From Sphingobium sp. TKS (GTDB lineage: Bacteria > Pseudomonadota > Alphaproteobacteria > Sphingomonadales > Sphingomonadaceae), in contig NZ_CP005083.1 of the NCBI RefSeq assembly GCF_001563265.1, positions 933,001 to 997,000 of the forward strand: a stretch of DNA of 64,000 bases, read 5' to 3'. Positions 17,279 to 26,590 of this stretch are shown one piece after another (position 1 is the stretch's first letter; the number at the start of each line of letters is the position of its first letter). The translations under genes and the position numbers were made by a program. The notes beneath the pieces were generated by a model. It was given only the letters and a program-made list of their open reading frames with translations. It was not told the origin of the DNA and searched no databases.

Positions 17279-18625
17279 ATGAGCGAGAGCGATACTTCGA
17301 TCGTGCGACGGCGCCAGGTCCGTGGAGGCGACGACGCTGGCGCGGCCCGGGTGAACGATACCGGTCTTCAAAGCCAGTATCAGCCATACAAGGACGCAGC
17401 CTGGGGTTTTATCAATCACTGGTATCCCGCGCTGTTCAGCGAGGAACTTCCTGAGGAAGCTGTCGAAGGAATTCAGATTTGTGGAATCCCCATCGTGCTG
17501 CGCCGGGTGGAGGGCAAGATCTATGCATTGAAGGATCAGTGCGTTCACCGGGGAGTCCGTCTGTCCGCCAAGCCGACCTGCTTTACCAAGGATTCGATCA
17601 GCTGTTGGTATCATGGCTTCACCTTCGATCTTGAAAACGGCAAGCTTTCGACGATCGTCGCCAATCCCGACGATCCGCTGATCGGCACGACGGGATTAAC
17701 CACCTATCCGGTGGAAGAGGTGGCGGGCATGATCTTCGTGTTCGTACGCGAGGATGACTTTGCGCTCGAAGACGTGCCGCCGCTGGCCGAAGATTTACCC
17801 TATCGGTTCCCGCAGAACAGCGAGCGTTTTCCGCACCCGCTCTGGCCTGCGGCGCCCAGCATTCTGGATGAGGGTGCGGTGACCAAGGGGATGCATCGCA
17901 CTGGCTTTGGCGACTGGCGCATCGCGTGCGAAAACGGCTTCGATAACGCACATATCCTTGTCCACAAGGATAACAGCATCGTCCATGCGCTGAACTGGAC
18001 GCTGCCGCTCGGCATTTTGCCGACCTCCGAAGACTGCATTGAGGTGGTCGAGGACGAGGGGCAGCCCAAGGGCATGATGCAGTGGCTGTTCACCGACAAG
18101 TGGGCGCCGGTTCTCGAGAACGAGCGGCTCGGCCTCAAGATCGAAGGGATGAACGGACGTTTCTATCGAACCTCGGTTGTGCTGCCCGGCGTTCTGATGG
18201 TCGAAAACTGGCCGGAAGAACATGTCGTCCAGTATGAATGGTATGTTCCGATCACCCACGACACCCATGAATACTGGGAGGTCCTGGTGAAGATATGTCC
18301 CGCCGAGGAAGACCGGAAGGCTTACGACTATCGCTACAAGACATTCTACAAGCCGCTGGCGCTGAATGGCTTCAATGACTGCGATATCTACGCTCGTGAG
18401 GCGATGCAGGACTTCTATGCCGATGGTAGCGGCTGGGATGACGAACAACTCGTCTCCACCGATGTTTCACCGATCACCTGGCGCAAGCTCGCCTCGCGCT
18501 GGAACCGTGGCATCGCCAAGCCGCCGCGCGGTGTGGAGGGCAAAATTCCGACCACGAGCCTTCGCATGCGCCGCACAGCCGAGGGCGTGCCTCCCGGTTA
18601 CAAAGTCCAGAAGATCGAGGACTGA
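17279..18625 (+). CDS. Rieske non-heme iron oxygenase, large subunit (OxoO/CarAa-like)
   Basis: 448 residues from ATG 17279, preferred over ATG 17264 because ggcggagag is well spaced before it. The Rieske cluster ligands are C88, H90, C109 and H112 (CVHRG...CWYH). The mononuclear iron site has GFDNAHILVHKD, H225 and H229, with D369 in FNDCDIYAREAM as the likely third ligand. Length and layout match the one-subunit-type homotrimeric oxygenases, 2-oxoquinoline 8-monooxygenase (446 residues) and carbazole dioxygenase CarAa, rather than alpha-beta dioxygenases; no small subunit gene is present. Its reductase follows after 3 bases. Within this cluster the 2-oxoquinoline 8-monooxygenase role fits best. 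Confidence 0.88.
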   Translation: MSESDTSIVRRRQVRGGDDAGAARVNDTGLQSQYQPYKDAAWGFINHWYPALFSEELPEEAVEGIQICGIPIVLRRVEGKIYALKDQCVHRGVRLSAKPTCFTKDSISCWYHGFTFDLENGKLSTIVANPDDPLIGTTGLTTYPVEEVAGMIFVFVREDDFALEDVPPLAEDLPYRFPQNSERFPHPLWPAAPSILDEGAVTKGMHRTGFGDWRIACENGFDNAHILVHKDNSIVHALNWTLPLGILPTSEDCIEVVEDEGQPKGMMQWLFTDKWAPVLENERLGLKIEGMNGRFYRTSVVLPGVLMVENWPEEHVVQYEWYVPITHDTHEYWEVLVKICPAEEDRKAYDYRYKTFYKPLALNGFNDCDIYAREAMQDFYADGSGWDDEQLVSTDVSPITWRKLASRWNRGIAKPPRGVEGKIPTTSLRMRRTAEGVPPGYKVQKIED

Positions 18626-18628
18626 TCG

Positions 18629-19666
18629 GTGGCCGGCTCTGCCGACGTGCTCCTGGCTTTCGCTGACGGTGTCGAGCGCACCGTCAGTGTAAAGCCGGGT
18701 GAGAGCATACTGGATGCAGGCATCGCTGCCGATCTGCCGCTGCTCTACCAGTGCCGGTCGGGAAGCTGCTCCAGTTGCGTTGCCCGGTTGATCGCCGGGG
18801 AAACGCGGCAAGCGGGTGGACACACCACGTTGCTCCGCAGCGAATACGAAGCTGGAATGCGGCTGCTGTGCCAGACGCAGGCGATCGGCTCTTGCCGGTT
18901 CGAACTCGGCTATGACAGCGAGGCAGGCGCGGTCCGGGCGACCAAGGCGAAGGCTTTCGTCAACGAGGTCGAGCGCATTGCCTCCAATGTCGTGCGGCTG
19001 CGGCTGGAACTGGCGGACGGCTTCTGGGTGGATTTCCGTCCGGGGCAGTTCTTCCAGATTTCAGTTCCCGGCGCCGAGGCTGTGCGCAGCTATTCGCCCG
19101 CCAGCACCCCGAAGGATCTGCCGCATCTGGATTTCCTCATCCGGCTCCTGCCGGGCGGCGTTATGTCGCAATGGCTGACTGACGAAGCCAAACCGGACGA
19201 TGTGCTGGATATCGAAGGTGCGTTCGGCGCCTTCTTTCTGCGCGACAAGGTACGTGCGCCGCATATCCTGGTAGCTGGCGGTACTGGTCTTGCGCCGATG
19301 CTCTCCATTCTTGACGGACTGCGAGCCCAGTCCGGTCCGAAACCCAGGACCGTCTTGAGCTTCGGTTGCACCGATCCCGATGCGTTGTTCGGTCTCGATG
19401 CAATCCGCTTGCGCGAACAGTGGATGCCGACCCTGCGCTCGCGCATATCCGTCGATCGCGGGGCAACGGGTTCTTTGCTGGCGGGCAATCCGGTGGACGC
19501 GCTGGGGCCGGATGACGTCACCCACCCCGATACGGTCGCTTATCTGTGTGGTCCGCCCCGGATGATCGAGGCCGCCTTCGCCCGGTTGGAGGAGCTGGGC
19601 GTCAACCCGGACAACATCTTTGCCGAACAGTTCGTGCCCAGCGAAGCCGCGGGAGGAAATCCATGA
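18629..19666 (+). CDS. Oxygenase reductase: 2Fe-2S ferredoxin, FAD and NAD domains (OxoR-like)
   Basis: 345 residues from GTG 18629. The plant-type [2Fe-2S] domain comes first with C42, C47, C50 and C81 (CRSGSCSSC), then the FAD-binding domain (RSYSPAS) and the NAD(P) domain (VAGGTGLAPM and YLCGPPRMI near the end). This is a class IB oxygenase reductase that takes electrons from NADH straight to the Rieske centre, so no separate ferredoxin is needed, and none is found. The order ferredoxin-FAD-NAD and the place right after the oxygenase are as in the OxoO/OxoR pair. Stop overlaps the next start (ATGA). Confidence 0.9.
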   Translation: MAGSADVLLAFADGVERTVSVKPGESILDAGIAADLPLLYQCRSGSCSSCVARLIAGETRQAGGHTTLLRSEYEAGMRLLCQTQAIGSCRFELGYDSEAGAVRATKAKAFVNEVERIASNVVRLRLELADGFWVDFRPGQFFQISVPGAEAVRSYSPASTPKDLPHLDFLIRLLPGGVMSQWLTDEAKPDDVLDIEGAFGAFFLRDKVRAPHILVAGGTGLAPMLSILDGLRAQSGPKPRTVLSFGCTDPDALFGLDAIRLREQWMPTLRSRISVDRGATGSLLAGNPVDALGPDDVTHPDTVAYLCGPPRMIEAAFARLEELGVNPDNIFAEQFVPSEAAGGNP

Positions 19667-20988
19667 AGCCCACAGTGCAGGTGCCTTTCGGCGAACAGCG
19701 TCAGCAATGGCTGGATGCGACGGTCGCACGGCTTGATCCCACGCGGCTCCAGCGGCTGATCTTCGATCTGACGGATATTCATAGCCCGACGGGCGCAACC
19801 CGCGAAGCCAGCGAGTTCATGGCATCCCGGCTTGGCAAGATCGGCATGAATGCGCGCTACATGCCGATAAACGAGATCACCGGCAATGTGCTTGCCGAAA
19901 AGCGTGGCAGCGGCGGCGGTGCAGCGGTGATGCTTTATTGCCCAATCGATACGCATCTGGAAGGCAATGCGGACGATCAGCCATGGGTCGGTCCGTCCCA
20001 CTTCATTGATCTTCATCCGCAGGCGAAGATTCTGGGGGACTGGGTCTATGGTTTGGGAGCATCCAATCCCAAGGGGATGATCGCCACGCTGACCGAGGTG
20101 GCGACCGCGCTGATCGAGGCGGAAGTGCCGCTTACCGGCGATCTGCTGTTCGGCCTTGCCGATGGCGGCATGCCGGTGGACATTGCCGCGCGCGATCATG
20201 CGGGCATGTCCAATGGCCTGCATCACCTGCTGGCGCGCGGCGCGGCGGCGGATTTCGCCATTATCATGAAGCCGTGGAACTTCGTCTATCACGAAGAGCC
20301 GGGCATCGGCTGGTTCCGCCTGCGTGTTCTGGGCAGCTATGGTTACGCCGGAGTACCGCGCGGAACGCCGGGCTTTCGCAGTTCCATCATTCCGGCGGCC
20401 ACAGTCATTCCTGAACTGGAACAATGGCTGATCGACTATGCCGATCGCAATGAGTCGGGCGTCATCAAGCCGCACGGCTGGATAGCGGGCATCCGTTCCG
20501 GCTCTGACGAGCGGCCCTCGTTCCCTTCGGCGGTGACCGAGCTGTTCTTCGACTTGCGGATCAACCCGCGCACCAGTCCGGCGGAAGTGAAGGCGCAGTT
20601 TGCGGCTTTCGTGCGCGATCTTTCGGCGCGTTTTCCCGATCTGGAGCTGGAATGGGACATGTATGGTTCCGTGCCTGGCGGCACGACCGATCCCGATAAT
20701 TGGATTATCCAGTCTGCCCGGCGTGGCTGGGAGACGGAGGAGGGGCGTCCGCATCCCGTGCCCGATCCGCTGGGCGGGCAGACCGATGGCGCCGCGCTGC
20801 GCCGATATGGGGTACCCACTGCACGGATCGGCTGGCCTTGGCCAGCGAGTGGATCGCCCGAACCGGTGGCGGAAGGACTGGGTGGCATGGGCGCGACTTA
20901 CGTGCCCGATCTGATGCCCTGCGCGCGCAAGATTGCCTACGCACTGATCGACACATTGACCCGCCCGCGCAGCGAACTGGGCCTTTGA
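19663..20988 (+). CDS. M20-type metallopeptidase/amidohydrolase-like protein
   Basis: 441 residues, starting in ATGA overlap with the reductase gene behind gggagg. It has the M20 layout: a catalytic domain split by a dimerisation domain (RLRVLGSYGYAGVPRGTPGF region), and a C-terminal DPLGGQTDGAALRRYGVP block. The usual first metal motif H-x-D is changed: residues 91-100 read LYCPIDTHLE, with Pro94 where the His is expected, while D96 stays. In this operon the natural job would be opening the lactam ring of the hydroxylated 2-oxo compound or a related amide or lactone. That role is inference. Confidence 0.7.
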   Translation: MKPTVQVPFGEQRQQWLDATVARLDPTRLQRLIFDLTDIHSPTGATREASEFMASRLGKIGMNARYMPINEITGNVLAEKRGSGGGAAVMLYCPIDTHLEGNADDQPWVGPSHFIDLHPQAKILGDWVYGLGASNPKGMIATLTEVATALIEAEVPLTGDLLFGLADGGMPVDIAARDHAGMSNGLHHLLARGAAADFAIIMKPWNFVYHEEPGIGWFRLRVLGSYGYAGVPRGTPGFRSSIIPAATVIPELEQWLIDYADRNESGVIKPHGWIAGIRSGSDERPSFPSAVTELFFDLRINPRTSPAEVKAQFAAFVRDLSARFPDLELEWDMYGSVPGGTTDPDNWIIQSARRGWETEEGRPHPVPDPLGGQTDGAALRRYGVPTARIGWPWPASGSPEPVAEGLGGMGATYVPDLMPCARKIAYALIDTLTRPRSELGL

Positions 20989-21019
20989 AAACACGAACCG
21001 ACGACGAGGAGAGAAGCAA

Positions 21020-22123
21020 ATGGCCAAGATGAACGCGGCGCGTGTCCACGCGCCCGGCGGGTCCTTTCTGGTAGATGAAATCGATCGCCCTGCGCCCCGC
21101 GCGCTCGACGTTGTGGTCGCGGTCAAGGCGGCTGGCGTTGTTCCCAATCTGCGCAACGTGATGAGCAATTATGGTGACCGGGCCTATCTCACGGTGCCGC
21201 CGCTTCCGGCTATTTATGGGCTGGATGCCGCAGGCGTAGTTGAGGAAGTGGGAGAGATGGTGACGGGCATCGCGCCCGGTGATCGGGTTTATATCAATCC
21301 CGGCCGCTCATGCGGATCGTGCCACGCCTGCCGTTCGCTCGATGCGATCAATTGTACGGCCTATACCTTTCAAGGCTATTTCGGCTTTGGTCCGGCATCA
21401 ACGGAAGTCTATCGCAATTATCCCTATGGCGGTTTCAGCCAGTATGCGACCGCGCCTGCCAACGGACTGGTGAAACTGCCCGAAGCGGTGAGCTTTGAGC
21501 AGGCGGCGCGATTCGGATACCTCGGCACCGCCTATTCGGGCCTTGTCAAAGCCGGGGTTGGACCGGGGCGGACGGTGCTTATCAACGGGGCGAGCGGCAC
21601 GCTGGGCCTTGGCGCTGTCTTGCTGGCGCTGGCCATGGGCGCGACGCGGGTTCTGGGCGTGGGGCGGAATAAGGAACTGCTGGGGCGGGTGCGGGCGATC
21701 GATCCTTCGCGAATATTTGTGCTGTCATCTGGTGAGGAGCCTGTTGGCGATTGGGCCAAGGGGCTGACCGATGGGCTGGGCGTGGATGCCGTACTCGATA
21801 CAATGGGGCCGGGTGCGCCCGCGCAAGTGATGATCGATGCCATCGACGCGCTGCGGCGCGGCGGCAAACTGGTCGACGTGGGCGGGATGAACGCGCCGAT
21901 TTCGGTCAACATGCATCAATTGATGTGCGCGCAGATCAGCCTTGTAGGCTCACTCTGGTTCACCGTGGCTGAAGGGCAGGACGTGGCCGCGATGGCTGCT
22001 GCCGGAACGCTGGACCTGTCCGTTTTCGAACATCGTGTTTTCCCGCTCGATCAGGTGAACGAGGCGCTTGCCGTCGCTGAAAAGCGCGCGGGCGGCTTCG
22101 TCAACGTGGTCGTCCAGCCCTGA
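21020..22123 (+). CDS. MDR-family reductase without catalytic zinc ligands
   Basis: 367 residues behind an aggagag site. The GroES-like N-domain keeps the four structural-zinc Cys (C98, C101, C104, C112 in CGSCHACRSLDAINC), and the Rossmann domain has NGASGTLGLGAVLLAL. But the catalytic zinc ligands of alcohol dehydrogenases are gone: VVPN at 40-43 replaces the usual Cys motif and YGLDAAG (66-72) replaces GHEGAG. Such enzymes are usually quinone or enoyl reductases. A C=C reduction, for instance of 8-hydroxycoumarin to its dihydro form, would fit a gap in the pathway. Confidence 0.75.
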   Translation: MAKMNAARVHAPGGSFLVDEIDRPAPRALDVVVAVKAAGVVPNLRNVMSNYGDRAYLTVPPLPAIYGLDAAGVVEEVGEMVTGIAPGDRVYINPGRSCGSCHACRSLDAINCTAYTFQGYFGFGPASTEVYRNYPYGGFSQYATAPANGLVKLPEAVSFEQAARFGYLGTAYSGLVKAGVGPGRTVLINGASGTLGLGAVLLALAMGATRVLGVGRNKELLGRVRAIDPSRIFVLSSGEEPVGDWAKGLTDGLGVDAVLDTMGPGAPAQVMIDAIDALRRGGKLVDVGGMNAPISVNMHQLMCAQISLVGSLWFTVAEGQDVAAMAAAGTLDLSVFEHRVFPLDQVNEALAVAEKRAGGFVNVVVQP

Positions 22124-22161
22124 TGCACGGCGCTTGAACGCGCAAGGAAAGGAAAATTGAG

Positions 22162-22692
22162 ATGGTAAGACGTGTGGTAACGGCGGAGCGCGATGGACGT
22201 TCCTATGTCATGTCTGATGGACCGGTCAGCAACACGCACAACTTTGCTGCGGTGCCCGGATTCCAGACGACGCTGGCGTGGGAAGCTCCAGCGGTGCCCA
22301 GCCTGCCTTTTGACGGGAAAGATCCTGTTGCGCAGGTGGTTTCCATGCTGCCTTCGCCGCACGGTTCCTCGTTCATCATCGTTCAGTTCCCGCCTGACAG
22401 TGTGATGGCTTCTCCCGATTTCGATCCCGAAGCCGCCGGCGCCGAACAGATGAAGTTCCTGCCCGGTCTTGCCGAGACGTTCGATCCCGATGGTTCGGGC
22501 AAGCACAAGACCATGACGGTCGATTACGACATCATCCTCGAAGGGGAACTGTGGATGGAGCTGGATGATGGCGAGCTTACCCATCTCAAGGCCGGGGATG
22601 TCGTCATCCAGAACGGCACGCGCCACGCGTGGCGCAATCTTGGCGACAAGCCTGCGCGCATGGCGTCCATCCTGATCGGGGGCGGGCAATAA
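22162..22692 (+). CDS. Cupin-domain protein
   Basis: 176 residues. The cupin_2 barrel is in the second half: KTMTVDYDIILEGELWMEL, LKAGDVVIQNGTRHAWRN and a hydrophobic final strand. Cupin motif 1 is degenerate (VDYDIILEG, no His pair), so metal binding is doubtful; motif 2 keeps one His (TRHAW). Similar small cupins often accompany aromatic degradation operons, where they may act as isomerases, lactonase-like enzymes or sensors. No specific role can be assigned. It follows the MDR gene by 38 bases and is likely co-transcribed. Confidence 0.75.
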   Translation: MVRRVVTAERDGRSYVMSDGPVSNTHNFAAVPGFQTTLAWEAPAVPSLPFDGKDPVAQVVSMLPSPHGSSFIIVQFPPDSVMASPDFDPEAAGAEQMKFLPGLAETFDPDGSGKHKTMTVDYDIILEGELWMELDDGELTHLKAGDVVIQNGTRHAWRNLGDKPARMASILIGGGQ

Positions 22693-22991
22693 GACCTGCG
22701 GGGCGGTGTTGCCGCCTTCGCATTTTGGCATCGGACAGAACGCTACCATGATTGTCAACGACCTCCATTATGCTGATCTGGCGACTGTGGATATTGGCCG
22801 CGAAGCTTCGGCCATGACGTGTCAGCCGTGTGCGCCAGCGGCGAACGGAGCGCCGCTTGGCTTTCAGCTTGCGGCGGCGCGGGGGCGTAAAGACCTTTTA
22901 TTGCGCGCGGGAATCGCCTTCCAGCGCGAGACGCTCTGGCACCTGAACCGCCCGATTGACTGACAGCAAGACGCTCTGGGAACTGAACGAA
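22693..22991. other. Intergenic stretch between cupin and SDR genes
   Basis: About 300 bases. The frames over it look like chance reading without family motifs, and codon use is unlike the neighbours. No clear promoter or terminator is seen. Part may be a leader for the SDR-mhp genes. Confidence 0.4.
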
Positions 22992-23735
22992 ATGGAACTG
23001 CGCGGAAAATACGGGATCGTAACCGGGGGCGGAAGTGGCATGGGCCGCGCTGCGGCTCTCGCCATGGCACGAGAGGGCGCGACGTTGCTTCTGGTCGGCC
23101 GCCGTCTTGCGCCGCTGGAAGACCTTTGCTCGGAGATCGCGGGCCTGGGCGGCACAGCCTTTGCTCACAGCGCGGACGTTTCGGTACGTGACGGGATCAA
23201 GGGCGTAGTGGACGCGGCGGTCAGCCGCTTCGGGAGGCTGGATCTCGCTTTCAACAACGCAGGCGGCCATGCCGATTTCAAGCCAATCGACCAGATCCCT
23301 GAGGACGAGGCCGAATGGGTGATCAACCTCAATTTCAAGGCCGTTTACTGGGGCGTGAAATACCAGTTCGAAGCGATGGCGGAGACAGGCGGCGCCATCG
23401 TCAACAATGCCTCGATCTTCGGGCTCAAGGCGATGCCGGGCCTGTCCCACTATGTCGCGAGCAAGTTCGCGGTCGTCGGGCTGACCAAGGCGGCCGCGCT
23501 GGACGGCGCCAAGGCGGGTATCCGGGTCAACGCGGTCTGTCCCGGCGGCACACTTACCCCCAATTTCCTGAAAGTCACCGGCGGAGACGCACATGCGATG
23601 GATGATGCCGTGCCCATGGGGCGCATCGGCCAGCCCGCGGAAGTGGCCGAAGCAGTTGTTTGGCTCATGTCCCCACGCGCTGCCTATGTGACCGGCGCGG
23701 CGCTGCCGGTCGATGGCGGCATGTCCGCCGGGTGA
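22992..23735 (+). CDS. Short-chain dehydrogenase/reductase
   Basis: 247 residues from ATG 22992; a TTG 12 codons upstream is less likely. Classical SDR: TGGGSGMGRA cofactor motif, NNAG, the Ser in NNASIF and the catalytic Tyr-x-x-x-Lys in YVASK, with PGG after it. Arg residues after the second strand (GRRLA) suggest NADP(H) preference. Placed between the upper-pathway genes and the mhp genes, it may oxidise a dihydrodiol or reduce a side-chain carbonyl. Which one cannot be told from sequence. Confidence 0.82.
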   Translation: MELRGKYGIVTGGGSGMGRAAALAMAREGATLLLVGRRLAPLEDLCSEIAGLGGTAFAHSADVSVRDGIKGVVDAAVSRFGRLDLAFNNAGGHADFKPIDQIPEDEAEWVINLNFKAVYWGVKYQFEAMAETGGAIVNNASIFGLKAMPGLSHYVASKFAVVGLTKAAALDGAKAGIRVNAVCPGGTLTPNFLKVTGGDAHAMDDAVPMGRIGQPAEVAEAVVWLMSPRAAYVTGAALPVDGGMSAG

Positions 23736-23788
23736 TGCGCTCTTCTTCTCAACTCTTGGTTCGTCAACACAAAACCGGATACCGATAA

Positions 23789-24565
23789 ATGTCCCAGCAA
23801 CACATAGCCGCCGAGCGCTTGCGTGAAGCCTATTCCAATGGAGCCGTTGCGCCCTTGCGCGATATCCTCGCGGTTGATGATGGCGCGGGCGCTTACGCCA
23901 TTCAGTCGATCAACACGCGTCACTGGATTGATCAGGGCCGCCGCGTGGCGGGGCGCAAGGTCGGACTGACGGCCAAGGCGGTGCAGGCGCAGCTTGGCGT
24001 GGATCAACCCGATTTCGGCGTGCTGTTCGAAGACATGGCGGTGGCCGATGGTGGCACCGTTCCCGTCAGCCGCCTGCTCCAGCCCAAGGCGGAGGCTGAA
24101 GTCGCGCTGATCCTTGGGGCTGATTTGCCGGATCGTACGGTAATTCGCGAGGAACTGGAGGCAGCTATTGCCGAGGTGGCGGCGGCCATCGAAATCGTCG
24201 ACAGCCGGATCGCGGACTGGAAGATCAGTTTCGCAGATACCGTCGCCGATAACGGCTCATCAGGTCTCTACGTGCTGAGCAATACCCGCCATGAACTCGC
24301 CGGGCTCGACCTGTGGACCTGCGGTATGGTGCTCGAGAAGAACGGGGAGATCGCGTCGCTTGGCGCGGGCGCAGCGTGTCTGGGCCACCCCCTCAACGCA
24401 GCCATTTGGCTCGCAAACCTGCTTGCCGAGCAGGGAGAACCGCTGCGCAAGGGCGACTTGATCCTTACCGGCGCGCTCGGCCCAATGGTGCCGATCGCCG
24501 CGGGCGACATTGTCAGGGCCACCATCGGTGGCCTTGGCACTGTCTCCTTCTCTTACAGGGACTGA
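23789..24565 (+). CDS. mhpD: 2-hydroxypenta-2,4-dienoate hydratase (MhpD-like)
   Basis: 258 residues. The fold and motifs are those of 2-keto-4-pentenoate hydratases: RVAGRKVGLTAKAVQAQLGVDQPDFGVLF, EAEVALIL (metal-binding acids), AAIEIVDSRIADWK and ALGPMVPI. It adds water to 2-hydroxypenta-2,4-dienoate, giving 4-hydroxy-2-oxovalerate for the aldolase encoded two genes on. Genes D, F, E, C and B follow each other closely with overlaps, so the lower pathway is one transcription unit. Confidence 0.88.
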   Translation: MSQQHIAAERLREAYSNGAVAPLRDILAVDDGAGAYAIQSINTRHWIDQGRRVAGRKVGLTAKAVQAQLGVDQPDFGVLFEDMAVADGGTVPVSRLLQPKAEAEVALILGADLPDRTVIREELEAAIAEVAAAIEIVDSRIADWKISFADTVADNGSSGLYVLSNTRHELAGLDLWTCGMVLEKNGEIASLGAGAACLGHPLNAAIWLANLLAEQGEPLRKGDLILTGALGPMVPIAAGDIVRATIGGLGTVSFSYRD

Positions 24566-24568
24566 CTC

Positions 24569-25525
24569 ATGAGCGACAAACTTCCCGTTGCGATCATCGG
24601 ATCCGGCAACATCGGGACCGATCTTATGATCAAGGTGATGCGTCTTTCCGACAGTCTGCAGATGGGTGCCCTTGTCGGCATCGACCCTGAATCGGATGGC
24701 CTGAAGCGCGCCGAGCGGCTCGGCGTCCCCACCACTGCTGAAGGTGTCGCTGGCCTGGTAGCAATGCCCGGGTTCGAAAAGATCGGCATCGTCTTCGATG
24801 CGACGTCTGCAGGAGCCCATTCCCGGAACAACGAGATCCTCCAGCGCCACGGCAAGCATGTGGTCGATCTGACGCCCGCTGCCATCGGCCCGCACGTCAT
24901 ACCGCCGGTCAATGGTGACGATCATCTCGATGCCCGCAATGTGAACATGGTGACCTGCGGCGGTCAGGCAACGATCCCGATCGTCCACGCGATCAACCGT
25001 GTCGCCAAGGTCCACTATGGCGAGATCGTAGCGTCAATTGCGTCGAAAAGTGCTGGGCCCGGCACCCGCGCCAACATCGACGAGTTCACCGAGACGACCA
25101 GCCAGGCCATCGAGCAGGTCGGCGGCGCGACGCGGGGCAAGGCTATTATCGTTCTCAATCCCGCCGAACCGCCGCTGATCATGCGCGACACGGTCTATTG
25201 CCTCACCGAGGTGGCCAATACGGCCGCCATCGAACAGTCGGTGGCGCAGATGGTGGCGCAGGTGCAGGACTATGTTCCGGGCTACCGTCTGAAGCAGCCC
25301 GTTCAGTTTGAACATGTCGGATCCAATTACCCGCTCCGCATCCCGGAAATGGCGGACACCGGTCAAACCGAGTTCACCGGACTGAAGGTCAGCGTGTTCC
25401 TCGAGGTCGAGGGCGCCGCCCATTATTTGCCTGCGTATGCTGGCAATCTCGACATCATGACGTCCGCGGCGCTCCGGACCGCCGAAAAGATCGCGCAGCG
25501 TCTTCGCGAAGGAGTTTCGGCATGA
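24569..25525 (+). CDS. mhpF: Acetaldehyde dehydrogenase, acylating (MhpF-like)
   Basis: 318 residues, standard length. NAD motif [12 protein letters not shown] is at the N-terminus and the catalytic Cys is in [12 protein letters not shown]. The C-terminal dimer-forming domain includes [26 protein letters not shown]. It converts acetaldehyde, channelled from the aldolase, to acetyl-CoA. Its stop overlaps the aldolase start (ATGA at 25522), matching the obligate complex of the two proteins. Confidence 0.95.
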   Translation: MSDKLPVAIIGSGNIGTDLMIKVMRLSDSLQMGALVGIDPESDGLKRAERLGVPTTAEGVAGLVAMPGFEKIGIVFDATSAGAHSRNNEILQRHGKHVVDLTPAAIGPHVIPPVNGDDHLDARNVNMVTCGGQATIPIVHAINRVAKVHYGEIVASIASKSAGPGTRANIDEFTETTSQAIEQVGGATRGKAIIVLNPAEPPLIMRDTVYCLTEVANTAAIEQSVAQMVAQVQDYVPGYRLKQPVQFEHVGSNYPLRIPEMADTGQTEFTGLKVSVFLEVEGAAHYLPAYAGNLDIMTSAALRTAEKIAQRLREGVSA

Positions 25526-26553
25526 CCTTCGATCCAACCCGCGACAAGCTGTATATCCAGGATGTCACTCTGCGCGATGGTATGCACGCCGTGCGACATC
25601 AGTACGGAATCGATCACGTGATCGCGATTGCAAGGGCGCTGGACCGTGCGAAGGTCGATGCGATCGAGGTCGCCCATGGCGATGGCCTTTCAGGTTCCTC
25701 CTTCAACTATGGCTTTGGCGCACACACCGATTGGGACTGGATCGGCGCGGTGGCCGAAGTGTTGGAGCACAGCGTACTCACGACGCTGCTTTTGCCTGGT
25801 ATCGGCACGATCCATGATCTGAAACGTGCTCACGAGATGGGCGTGCGTTCGGTGCGGGTGGCGACCCACTGCACCGAGGCTGACGTCGCGAAGCAACATA
25901 TCGAATATGCGCGCGGCCTCGGGATGGACGTGTCGGGCTTTCTGATGATGAGCCACATGTCAGAACCGGAGGCGCTGGCCAAACAGGCGCTGCTGATGGA
26001 AAGCTACGGCGCCCACTGCGTCTATGTGACGGACAGCGGCGGTGCGATGACGATGGACCAGTATGCCGCGCGCCTTGCGGCCTATGACCGCGTGCTGAAG
26101 CCGGAAACCCAGCGCGGCGTTCATGCGCACCACAACCTCAGCCTTGGCGTCGCGAACAGCGTGGTTGCGGTTCAGGGCGGTGCGGTGCGTGTCGATGCCA
26201 GTCTGGCGGGCATGGGCGCCGGGGCAGGCAATGCGCCGCTCGAAGTATTCATTGCGGCCGCTGACGTGATGGGCTGGAACCACGGCACGGACTTGTTCGC
26301 GCTGATGGACGCCGGTGAAGAACTTGTCCGCCCCTTGCAGGATCGCCCGGTGCGGGTGGACCGGGAGACGCTGACGCTCGGCTATGCGGGGGTCTATTCC
26401 TCTTTCCTGCGTCACGCGGAAAAGGCGGCGGCCGAATATGGCCTCGATACCCGCGCAATTCTGGTCGAACTGGGCCGCCGCAAGATGGTGGGCGGACAGG
26501 AAGACATGATCGTCGACGTTGCTCTCGACATGCTCAACGACAAGGCCGGCTGA
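25522..26553 (+). CDS. mhpE: 4-hydroxy-2-oxovalerate aldolase (MhpE-like)
   Basis: 343 residues. The HMGL-like TIM barrel begins with [18 protein letters not shown] (catalytic Arg-Asp pair) and has [15 protein letters not shown] (metal-binding His pair) and [16 protein letters not shown]. Cleaves 4-hydroxy-2-oxovalerate to pyruvate and acetaldehyde in complex with the acylating dehydrogenase encoded upstream. No damage seen. Confidence 0.95.
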   Translation: MTFDPTRDKLYIQDVTLRDGMHAVRHQYGIDHVIAIARALDRAKVDAIEVAHGDGLSGSSFNYGFGAHTDWDWIGAVAEVLEHSVLTTLLLPGIGTIHDLKRAHEMGVRSVRVATHCTEADVAKQHIEYARGLGMDVSGFLMMSHMSEPEALAKQALLMESYGAHCVYVTDSGGAMTMDQYAARLAAYDRVLKPETQRGVHAHHNLSLGVANSVVAVQGGAVRVDASLAGMGAGAGNAPLEVFIAAADVMGWNHGTDLFALMDAGEELVRPLQDRPVRVDRETLTLGYAGVYSSFLRHAEKAAAEYGLDTRAILVELGRRKMVGGQEDMIVDVALDMLNDKAG

Positions 26554-26590
26554 TGCGCCACGCCCCACACACATTCTGGCTGGAGCCGTG

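Noticed and set aside
19540..21168. 542-codon minus-strand frame opposite the M20 gene
   Set aside because: Antisense shadow with Arg/His-rich random composition.
22706..22963. 85-codon frame between cupin and SDR genes
   Set aside because: No motif, no ribosome site and unusual composition; treated as intergenic.
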